Source of the DNA: Immundisolibacterales bacterium
GTDB lineage: Bacteria > Pseudomonadota > Gammaproteobacteria > HK1
DNA length: 64,000 nucleotides
Assembly: GCA_026712715.1 (NCBI GenBank)
Contig: JAPOPW010000060.1
Coordinates: 57,480-121,479, forward strand
Direction of reading: 5' to 3'
This document shows, piece after piece, positions 30,544 to 38,099 of the stretch. The notes below the pieces were generated by a model. It was given only the letters and a program-made list of their open reading frames with translations, was not told the DNA's origin and did no database searches. The translations under genes were made by a program, and so were the position numbers. Numbering within the stretch: the stretch's first letter is position 1; each line of letters opens with the position of its first letter.

Positions 30544-32499
30544 TCATGCCGTGGTTGCTCCGTGGGCGGGGAGCCCGGCGGGGAGGGTAATCCGAGTCAC
30601 CGTTCCTTGACCCGGCAACGAGTTGAGCTTGATTGCCCCCTCGTACTTTTTCACCAGGTGGCTTGCAAGCGGCAGGCCCAGCCCCATCGCACCGTCGCGT
30701 GACGTGTAGAAGGGCCTGAAGATCTTGGCTCGCCGGTCGGACGGGATCCCGATCCCGTTGTCGATGATGGTGATCAGAATCTCGTCGTTCTTGCGGGCGG
30801 TGTCGATCTTGATGGTTCCGTGCCGGTCGTTCAGGCCATCGACCGCATGAATCGAGTTCTCGATGATCTTCTCGAGCAGCAGTCGGATGTCCGCCCGCGA
30901 CGCAAAGATTTCGGGCAGGTTGCCCAGCCTCTTGGCGATCGTCGCCGCCGACTCCGCTCCGGTGAGCTCCAGCGCCTCGTCGATACAGGCATTGACGTCG
31001 ATCATGTCGTGGCTTCCGTCGCCGTCCGAAGCTCCGGACGAGGAAGCGAGACGCTTCGCGACGTCGGCGATCGCGTTGGCTTCCCGGCGAACGCTGGCGG
31101 TCACTGCGGTGGCGGCTTCCATCTCTTCTTCGAGGTCCGCTCCGTCATGCATCTCCAGAAAGGCGTCGTTGTCCTGCAGGGCGCCCCGGATCCGGTTCTG
31201 GATCATGCGCAATCGGTCGATGCCGGCCGCGATTCGTGCCGTCGATGCGGTGAGGTTGGTGGCGACGCAGTCCGCGAGGAACCCCTGCTGCACGGTGAAC
31301 GTTTCGCTCGGCGCCGATGCCGGTCGGGCCGTGGACGAATCCGCGCCGGCGAACGGTGGTTCCGTGTCTTCGCTCGCGAATATCGATTCCTCTCGCGCCG
31401 GCCGGCTCACGCGCTCGGCCGGCATCTCGTCCGCGAATCCGGCGGGCGGCGGGCTCTCTTCGAAACCGGCCGGCAGCGGGATGACCTCGGCGACGGGCGG
31501 CGGTTCTGCCGGCGCCGGTGGAGCGGCGGCGGGAGTCGGAATTTCCGCAGCGGTGCGACTCTCTTCGGGCGGCGGGGCTTGCGGCGCCGCGAGCTGGGCC
31601 ACCGGCACCGGGCCGAGGGGGACCGTTCCCGCGCCGCTCCTCTCCGTCGCGGCCGCCCGGCTCTGCAATCTCTGCCGAATCGCGAGCCCGATCCAGAACA
31701 ACCCGAGGAACACGATGATCCCCAGTATCCCGCGTTCGTAGTAAACGGACCGGATTTCCTTTCTCCCGAGCTCGAACTGCAGGTTGTCCGCGAGCTTGTC
31801 GGTGAGATCGGAAATGTCGTTCGACGTGGCCTGCTGGAAGAGATCCTCCATCGGTTTCTGCCGTTCGAGCAGCACTTCGGCGTGGGAAAAGAGGTTCGCA
31901 AGCGCGTTGGTGAGCGGGAGCGGATAGGTCAGGCTGGCCTCGCGAAGCCTTGCCACCTCTGCCGTCAGGCGTTCCTTTGCCGCATCGGTCGGGGTTGCGA
32001 GATAGAGATTCATGTCCTGGACCAGACTCGAGATGGCCCGGGCCAGCGGCTCGTTCTTCGCATCCCACGCGAGCTGCGTCACGCTCGCGGTGGCGAGCGG
32101 AAGGTAGCGGGCCGAGTTGCGCACCACCGCATAGCTGGTCTTGAAGCGCTCGATGCGCTCTTCCTTTGCGTCGATGGCGCTCAGGTACACCCTGAAATCG
32201 TTCCCGATTCGATCGGGAAGGTCGGGAATGCCCCGCGCCGAGCCGGCGAGCTCGTCCTTCAACCGCTTCATGCGCGGAACGAAGGCGGTCAGTGCGTCGA
32301 AGTCGGCGAACGGATCGGCCTTCACCCTTGCGATTTCGATGCTCCAACCCGAGGAAAGCTGCTGGATCTCCCGGACGAGGTTGATGGACGTACGGTAGTG
32401 CTGCTCGCCGCTGCTCCCGGAGCTCACGTAGAGGACGGCCGCCGTGGCCAGGAGGATGACCGAGACGATCACTCCGAGAATGATCGAGTTGGTTTTCAT
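30544..32499 (-). CDS. atypical membrane histidine kinase
   Basis: The 651-residue protein has TM1 (about 7-28), a long helical periplasmic domain (about 30-255, resembling the all-alpha DAHL type of sensor), TM2 (about 258-276), a Pro/Ala-rich linker (about 290-400), a helical region and a clear HATPase domain. ATP-binding boxes are EKIIENSIHAV (N box), DNGIGIPSD (G1), FRPFYTSR (F box) and GLGLPLASHLV (G2). I find no canonical H-box (such as SHELRTPL) in the helical region, so the phospho-accepting histidine is uncertain. Its ATG overlaps the stop of the peroxidase gene (ATGA), tying it to the end of the tad operon. No response regulator gene is adjacent. Confidence 0.82.
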   Translation of the reverse strand: MKTNSIILGVIVSVILLATAAVLYVSSGSSGEQHYRTSINLVREIQQLSSGWSIEIARVKADPFADFDALTAFVPRMKRLKDELAGSARGIPDLPDRIGNDFRVYLSAIDAKEERIERFKTSYAVVRNSARYLPLATASVTQLAWDAKNEPLARAISSLVQDMNLYLATPTDAAKERLTAEVARLREASLTYPLPLTNALANLFSHAEVLLERQKPMEDLFQQATSNDISDLTDKLADNLQFELGRKEIRSVYYERGILGIIVFLGLFWIGLAIRQRLQSRAAATERSGAGTVPLGPVPVAQLAAPQAPPPEESRTAAEIPTPAAAPPAPAEPPPVAEVIPLPAGFEESPPPAGFADEMPAERVSRPAREESIFASEDTEPPFAGADSSTARPASAPSETFTVQQGFLADCVATNLTASTARIAAGIDRLRMIQNRIRGALQDNDAFLEMHDGADLEEEMEAATAVTASVRREANAIADVAKRLASSSGASDGDGSHDMIDVNACIDEALELTGAESAATIAKRLGNLPEIFASRADIRLLLEKIIENSIHAVDGLNDRHGTIKIDTARKNDEILITIIDNGIGIPSDRRAKIFRPFYTSRDGAMGLGLPLASHLVKKYEGAIKLNSLPGQGTVTRITLPAGLPAHGATTA

Positions 32500-33512
32500 G
32501 GCTGCATCTCCTCGGATTCCCCCGCCAGCGTCTTGATGAACGCGACGATCGCATCCTTGTCCTCATCGGGCGCCTTGCGCCCCAGTTGAAACTCGAACAT
32601 GACGTCGACCGCGTCGCGGAGGGTAGCCGCGCTGCCGTCGTGGAAATAGGGTGCGGTGAGGGCGGCCATCCGCAGGCTCGGTACCTTGAACGCGTGACGG
32701 TCGGCCGGATTGCCGGTCACGTTGAACCGCCCGAAGTCGGCTTCGGTGATGTTTCCGCGCTTCTTGAAGTACTCGTTGAGCACCCCGAACACCTGAAACA
32801 TGTTGCCGCCCACGTTGACGCCCTGGTGGCAGGAGACGCAGCCGTAGCCCTTGAACAGTGCATACCCGTGCTTCTCCTCCGCGGTCAGGGCCTCCTCGTC
32901 GCCGTTCAGCCATTGATCGAAGCGGCTGTTCGGAGTGATGAGCGACCGTACGAACGCACCGAGGGATTCCTTGATGGTCTTGCGGTTGATCCCGTCCGGG
33001 TAGATGGCGTCGAAACGCCTGGGATAGGAATCGTGCTCGTAGAGCTTCGCCACGACCTCCGACCAGATGCTCCCCATCTCGATGGGAGACTGCACCGGCC
33101 CGTCGATCTGATCTTCGACGGTATTGGCCCGTCCGTCCCAGAACTGCTTGAAGTTGAATACGGCGTTGAACACCGTGGGCGAATTGACGACGCCGAGCCT
33201 GCCTTCGATCCCGATCGACACCCGGCGCCCGTCGCTGCCGCCCCGGGCCAGGTCGTGGCAGCTCGCGCACGAGACGCTGCCGTCCTTGGAGAGGCGCGGC
33301 TCGTGGAAGAGGTCCCGGCCGAGGGCGACCTTGTCGCGGTCGAGCTCGATCGCTTCCGGAACCGGATGGATCGGTTCCGCGGCACCCGTTCCTCCGGCGG
33401 CGAGGAGCGCGGCGAACGACATCGCGACGGCGGCTTGCACCGAGCGAGCCCGCCGGCCCGACACTCCTTCGTCTCGCGCCGGGATTCGCACACTGGAGAG
33501 CGTCGCTCGCAT
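32496..33512 (-). CDS. di-haem cytochrome c peroxidase (CcpA/MauG family)
   Basis: The 338-residue product has a Sec signal peptide ending near residue 46 (MSFAALLAAGGTGAAEP) and two haem c motifs, CASCH and CVSCH, in the spacing of bacterial di-haem peroxidases. Signature stretches include ALGRDLFHEPRLSKDGSVSC and KVPSLRMAALTAPYFHDGSA. Such enzymes reduce hydrogen peroxide in the periplasm with electrons from small cytochromes; MauG relatives instead oxidise protein side chains. It starts 2 bases after the tadC stop and overlaps the kinase start, so it is translationally embedded in the tad operon. A role in pilus maturation or redox sensing is inference. Confidence 0.92.
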   Translation of the reverse strand: MRATLSSVRIPARDEGVSGRRARSVQAAVAMSFAALLAAGGTGAAEPIHPVPEAIELDRDKVALGRDLFHEPRLSKDGSVSCASCHDLARGGSDGRRVSIGIEGRLGVVNSPTVFNAVFNFKQFWDGRANTVEDQIDGPVQSPIEMGSIWSEVVAKLYEHDSYPRRFDAIYPDGINRKTIKESLGAFVRSLITPNSRFDQWLNGDEEALTAEEKHGYALFKGYGCVSCHQGVNVGGNMFQVFGVLNEYFKKRGNITEADFGRFNVTGNPADRHAFKVPSLRMAALTAPYFHDGSAATLRDAVDVMFEFQLGRKAPDEDKDAIVAFIKTLAGESEEMQP

Positions 33513-33514
33513 CG

Positions 33515-34489
33515 CTATCCGCCGCCGAGGTTGCCGAGTGCGTTCATGGCGGTGAGGAACGCGGGTCCGGCGACCAGGAGCATGGTCCCCGGCACCACGA
33601 AGATGAGCATGGGCAGGGTCATCAGCACCGGGAGGCGCTCGGCCCGGGCCGCGATCGACGCCGCCCTCTGGACCCGTTCGCCGGTCGCGATGTTCTTCAT
33701 CGACTGGGTGAGCGGAGTGCCGAAGCGTTCGCTCTGGATCAGGGTCATCGCGAGGTTCTTGAGGCCTTCGACCTGGGTGCGCTCGTGGAACTCGAGGAGC
33801 ACCTCGCGGCGGCTCGCGCCGAGTCGCAGCTCCGCCTCGACCAGCCGGAACTCGGCTGCGAGACCGGGCTCGATCACCATCAGCTCCTCGGAGACGGTCG
33901 TCAGGGCGCGCTCGAAGGTGAGCCCCGACTCGAGACACATCACCATCAGGTCGAGGGCGTCGGGAAGGGCGGAGGACATGCGTTGCAGGCGCTTGCCGGC
34001 GAGCGCGCGGAGGCCGTACTCGGGAAGGATGCCGCCGATGACGAGGCCGACCATCGCCGCGAATGCAATGAGGATGGGGTAGCCCCCCACCAGCTCGGAT
34101 TCGGCGCCGAGGAACCCCGCTATCGCGCCGACGAGCGCACCGGCTCCGAGCTTGACGGAGAGGAAGTACGAGAGTGCGTCCCGCTGCTCGAAGCCGGCGG
34201 CACGGAGCAGGCGGGAGAGCTTCGCGCGCTCGTCCGCTCCGACCGGGGCAAGCACCGACGTGCCCTTCAGGATCGCGAGTCCGAAGTCGCGAGCCACCCC
34301 CGGTTCCGAGTGCCCCCGAGCCTCGATCCGGCGCCGGGAGGCGAGCGCGCGTTCGCGGGGGACCCCGAGACGTCGATCGAACGCGACGATTCGCCGCGTC
34401 TCGCGCACGACGGCGAGCGAGAGCGCTCCGAGGAGGCCGGCGCTCCCGATGACCCCGCCGACGAGGAGGACGAGCAATGATTGCGACAT
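33515..34489 (-). CDS. tadC: tad secretion inner-membrane platform protein TadC
   Basis: The 324-residue product is a GspF-type (T2SSF) membrane protein that with TadB forms the inner-membrane platform for Flp pilus assembly. The N-terminal TM (about 4-28), two TMs near 115-165, the cytoplasmic domain MSSALPDALDLMVMCLESGL with the following FERAL, and two C-terminal TMs (about 285-320) match TadC. It lies 27 bases after the TadB fusion gene and 2 bases before the peroxidase gene. Confidence 0.93.
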   Translation of the reverse strand: MSQSLLVLLVGGVIGSAGLLGALSLAVVRETRRIVAFDRRLGVPRERALASRRRIEARGHSEPGVARDFGLAILKGTSVLAPVGADERAKLSRLLRAAGFEQRDALSYFLSVKLGAGALVGAIAGFLGAESELVGGYPILIAFAAMVGLVIGGILPEYGLRALAGKRLQRMSSALPDALDLMVMCLESGLTFERALTTVSEELMVIEPGLAAEFRLVEAELRLGASRREVLLEFHERTQVEGLKNLAMTLIQSERFGTPLTQSMKNIATGERVQRAASIAARAERLPVLMTLPMLIFVVPGTMLLVAGPAFLTAMNALGNLGGG

Positions 34490-34516
34490 CGAGATCTTCC
34501 TACCGCGACCGAGGTG

Positions 34517-36634
34517 CTACCTGATCGCCCGGGACGCGATGTTTTTCGCGACGAGGATGCCGCCGATGATGAGTCCGACTCCCCATCGCAGAAGGGTGAC
34601 CCCGCGCTCGGTCCCGAACAGCATTTCGATCGACTGCGGCGCGATGAACTTCTGCGCGATGAGCACCACCACCGGCATCATGACCAGGACGAGCAGGGTC
34701 AGGCGGCTCTGCGCGGTGGAGGCGTGGGCCTTGAGTGCGGTCTGGCGGCGTTCGCGCAGGGTGTCCGCAAGGTTCGAGAACGCGGCGGATATCCCGCCGC
34801 CGGCGCGCCGCTGCAAGCGGATCACGGCGGCGAAGAGGGTGAACTCGCCGAGCCGTACCCTTTCCGCGGCGGAGCGCAGGATGGAATCGGCGTCGAGTCC
34901 TGCGAGGAGTCCGTCCCGGATGCCGGCGAGGACCGGCGCGATGGGATCCCGCGCGTCCTCGGCGACGACCGAAACGGCCTCGAGCGGCGGGACCCCGGCC
35001 CCGGCAAGCCGCACGATCTGGTCGACGACCTCCGGAAACTGGCGGATGAACTCCGCCTCCTGGCGGCTCTGGAGCCAGGAAATCGAATACCACATCGCCC
35101 CCACCCCGGCGATCACCGTGACTGGTGTCGACCACCACGCGACCGGCACCTGCAGGAACCACAAGGAGAACCAGCATCCCCCGGCTCCCGCGATCCCGGC
35201 CCCCATCGCCACCGGCAGGGCCTGTCCGATCCGAAGGAGCGGATAGCGCGTTTCGACGCGCTCCCAGAGTCCCGAGAGGGGCGAACGCTTCTCCGTGGGG
35301 CGAAAGATGCTCGCCTCGGTCTCCGCTTCCTCCGTCGTGGCGACTCCCCCGAGAAGAACGGCGGCCCGCTGGAGGCGTCGCCGGAATGCGCGATCGCGGG
35401 GAGGGCGCCGGCGAAGAAGCAGCACGATCCCTCCGGCCGTGGCGAGCACGACTATCGTTCCCGCGGCGACCGCGATCGCTTTCAGCAGTGCATTCCAGGA
35501 CGATGCGTGCGAGCCCGCATTGCGGCCCGGCGCTCTTGCGTTCGAGGTCGCCGCCGGTCGCCGCCGGTTGTCGCTTCCGGCGACAACCGTGGTCAAGCCG
35601 TCCGCCACCGCCTCGAGGTATGCCCCGGTAGCCTTCGCGGGGGCGGCGTCGGGGCGGGCCCCGTCGCGCTCGCTTCGCGCGCCGCCGCCGAATTGCGGGA
35701 CCTCGCCAAATGCGTCGCCCGAATCCGCCGCATCCGCCGGGGGCGTGACGCCGCCGCGGGTGGCGAGATCGACAGCCTCCGGACCGTCCGTTCCGGGGTT
35801 CGCCGCCCCGGACCCGCCGCCCGGCGAGCCCGGCTCGCCGGCCTCGTCGAGGGGCTCCCGGGCGGCGAGCGGGTCATCGGGGCGGATTGCCGCCTGAGTC
35901 GAAGCTGCGCCGCCGGTCTCTGCCGGACCGGTCCCGGTCGCGCTGTCGTCCGGAGCCGCCGTTTCCAGTGGCTCCACCGTGGCAAGACTCGGGTACGGTG
36001 CGTTGGATTCGCCGGACGGCAGGGTTGGCGGACCGCCGGGCGCGCCAAACGACGGCAGCTCGTTCGGGGGAGGAGTGGGGCGCACCGCGCTCGGAGCATC
36101 CGGCTCGAACGGCATTCGAAGCGGAGCCAGGGCAAGCGCCGGCGGGCCGGGCTGAACCCGCCCCACGGAGCCGCCGGAATCGATCGTGTCGGCATGCAGG
36201 TAGGCGTGCAGGGCAAGGCGGGAGCTGAGGTCGCGCAGGAGCCACCACGCCAAGGCTCGCGCCCGGCCTTGCGTGGCTGCATCGACCAGTCGCTCGCGAA
36301 CGTCGGGGAGCCCCAGGCGGGCCGCGTCGAGGAGGGCGAGGTTGATCCGGGCCTCGGGGCGGTTCGGGTGGGTGTGCAAGATCTCCGCGAATACCTCGGT
36401 CGCCTCGTCCAGCGACCCCTCGCGCACCCTGAGGACGCCGTCGAGAAGCCGCGCGCCGAACGCTTCGCGCATCTCGGCCGGGAGTCGCTCGAGCTCCATT
36501 CGGGCCTCCGGGTAACGCGCCTGTCGCGCGAGCTCGCGCACCTGCTCGAGGCTCGTGCCGTGCGCGGGCAAAGCCAGGACCGCCGCACCGAAGACCACGC
36601 AGGCGGCCACGGCGAGCCGGAGGTGCCTTTCCAC
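34517..36634 (-). CDS. tadB: fusion of a TadD-like TPR domain to TadB
   Basis: One uninterrupted 705-codon frame joins two tad functions. Residues 1-27 look like a Sec signal peptide (LAVAACVVFGAAVLALPAHG). Residues about 28-150 are TPR-like (LARQARYPEARMELERLPAE and EILHTHPNRPEARINLALLD), as in TadD. A Pro/Ala/Gly-rich linker (about 170-380) leads to a TM near 400-420. TadB follows, with two TMs, the T2SSF motif EFIRQFPEVVDQIVRLAGAG and C-terminal TMs. GTG 36634 sits 10 bases after GGGAGG; another GTG at 36643 overlaps the tadA stop. If the signal peptide works, the TPR part would be periplasmic. An internal start giving a separate TadB cannot be excluded, but no stop separates the parts. 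Confidence 0.82.
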   Translation of the reverse strand: MERHLRLAVAACVVFGAAVLALPAHGTSLEQVRELARQARYPEARMELERLPAEMREAFGARLLDGVLRVREGSLDEATEVFAEILHTHPNRPEARINLALLDAARLGLPDVRERLVDAATQGRARALAWWLLRDLSSRLALHAYLHADTIDSGGSVGRVQPGPPALALAPLRMPFEPDAPSAVRPTPPPNELPSFGAPGGPPTLPSGESNAPYPSLATVEPLETAAPDDSATGTGPAETGGAASTQAAIRPDDPLAAREPLDEAGEPGSPGGGSGAANPGTDGPEAVDLATRGGVTPPADAADSGDAFGEVPQFGGGARSERDGARPDAAPAKATGAYLEAVADGLTTVVAGSDNRRRPAATSNARAPGRNAGSHASSWNALLKAIAVAAGTIVVLATAGGIVLLLRRRPPRDRAFRRRLQRAAVLLGGVATTEEAETEASIFRPTEKRSPLSGLWERVETRYPLLRIGQALPVAMGAGIAGAGGCWFSLWFLQVPVAWWSTPVTVIAGVGAMWYSISWLQSRQEAEFIRQFPEVVDQIVRLAGAGVPPLEAVSVVAEDARDPIAPVLAGIRDGLLAGLDADSILRSAAERVRLGEFTLFAAVIRLQRRAGGGISAAFSNLADTLRERRQTALKAHASTAQSRLTLLVLVMMPVVVLIAQKFIAPQSIEMLFGTERGVTLLRWGVGLIIGGILVAKNIASRAIR

Positions 36635-36639
36635 GGATC

Positions 36640-38079
36640 TCACGCCTCCCCTTCGCGAACCCGGGGGTCGGCCTGGAGCGCGGCGAGGAGGGGCTCGCGA
36701 AGGTTCACCGCATCCACCGCTTCGATCCAGGAGGGCTGCCGGCCGGAGGTCTCGAAGAGGTGCTCGCCCTCGACCGACCGATAGCGCCACATCTCCTCCG
36801 TCGTGACGATGTCGTTCTCGATTCCCACCACGTTGGTGACGCTGGTCACGCACCGGTGTCCGGACCGAAGGCGCGCGAGCTGGATGACGAGATCGATGCT
36901 GCCCGCGACCTGGCGCCGCAGGGCGGGGAGGGGAATCTCTCCACCGCCCGTCATCAGCATGTTCTCGAGACGGATGAGGGCGTCGCGGGGGTTGTTCGCG
37001 TGCAGGGTGCACATGGACCCGGGGTGGCCGGTGTTCATCGCCTGGAGCATCTCGTTCGCCTCCGGCCCGCGCACCTCGCCCACGATGATGCGATCCGGAC
37101 GCATCCGGAGGGTGTTCACGAGGAGGTCGCGCATCGAGATCTCCCCCGTGCCCTCCGCGCTCATGGTCCGCGTCTCGAGCCGGATCACGTGCGGCTGCTG
37201 CATCTGGAGCTCCGCCGCGTCCTCGATCGTGATGAGGCGCTCCCCCTCGGGGATCTCGCGCGAGAGCGCGTTCATGAACGTGGTCTTGCCCGCGCCGGTG
37301 CCACCGCTGATGAGGATGTTGAGCCGGGCCTTCACGCCGATGCGGAGCACCTCGGCCATCGCCGCGGAGAGCACCTGGCGTTCCGCCATGTCTTCGAGGC
37401 TGGTGCCGCGCATGACGAAGCGCCGGATCGAGATTGCCGCGCCGTCGAGGGCAAGGGGCGGGATGATGACGTTGACCCGCGAGCCGTCGGGGAGGCGGGC
37501 GTCCACCATCGGGCTCGATTCGTCGACCCGGCGCCCGACCCACCCCGCGATGCGCTGGGCGATGTGCAGCAGGTGCTGCGCATCGCGGAACCGGATGTGC
37601 ACCGGCTCCAGCCGGCCACGCCGCTCGACGTAGACCGAGTTGACCCCATTCACCAGGATGTCCGAGATGTCGGAGTCGAGAAGGAGGGGCTCGAGAGGCC
37701 CCAGCCCCTTGATGTCATGGACGAGCTGGGTGACGACCCGCTGCCGGTCGAGGGGACTGAGCTCCGGAACCCCCGCTTCGCTGGTGTCCAGGAAGCTCAG
37801 AAGCTGGGAAGCGAGGGTCTGGTTGTCGAGCCCCGCGATCTTCGTCATGTCGAGAGACTTGACGATCGTGGGATGGATCTTCGCGACGACGTCGGAGATC
37901 GGATCTTCCGCGCCCGCCGCTCGCGACGACGGCCGCCGGGCGGCCAGGGCCGGCTCGGCGGGAGGCGCAGACCGCGGCGCCGCAGGCGCTCCGGCGGGGC
38001 CTGCTTCGGGCGCGGGCGCGGGCGCGCCGGGGGCGGGCGGAGCGGGACGGGTACGGCGGCCGAAGGCGCGGGCGGGCAT
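36640..38079 (-). CDS. tadA: tad pilus secretion ATPase TadA
   Basis: TadA (CpaF) is the cytoplasmic hexameric ATPase that powers Flp pilus assembly. The 479-residue product has about 55 Pro/Ala-rich N-terminal residues and the N-terminal domain region IKGLGPLEPLLLDSDISDIL. The Walker A is GGTGAGKTT (residues 259-267), the Asp box is ITIEDAAELQMQQPHVIRLE and the Walker B region is DRIIVGEVRGPEANEML. The His box MNTGHPGSMCTLHANNPRDA also matches. I chose ATG 38079 since the frame beyond it overlaps tadZ. It lies 20 bases after tadZ and 5 bases before the TadB fusion. Confidence 0.96.
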   Translation of the reverse strand: MPARAFGRRTRPAPPAPGAPAPAPEAGPAGAPAAPRSAPPAEPALAARRPSSRAAGAEDPISDVVAKIHPTIVKSLDMTKIAGLDNQTLASQLLSFLDTSEAGVPELSPLDRQRVVTQLVHDIKGLGPLEPLLLDSDISDILVNGVNSVYVERRGRLEPVHIRFRDAQHLLHIAQRIAGWVGRRVDESSPMVDARLPDGSRVNVIIPPLALDGAAISIRRFVMRGTSLEDMAERQVLSAAMAEVLRIGVKARLNILISGGTGAGKTTFMNALSREIPEGERLITIEDAAELQMQQPHVIRLETRTMSAEGTGEISMRDLLVNTLRMRPDRIIVGEVRGPEANEMLQAMNTGHPGSMCTLHANNPRDALIRLENMLMTGGGEIPLPALRRQVAGSIDLVIQLARLRSGHRCVTSVTNVVGIENDIVTTEEMWRYRSVEGEHLFETSGRQPSWIEAVDAVNLREPLLAALQADPRVREGEA

Positions 38080-38099
38080 CGCGGCGGGCTGCGGTCGGA

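Noticed and set aside
36635..37543. Upstream continuation of the tadB frame across tadA
   Set aside because: It overlaps the strongly supported tadA frame and is Pro/Arg-rich. The protein more plausibly starts at GTG 36634 with a signal peptide.
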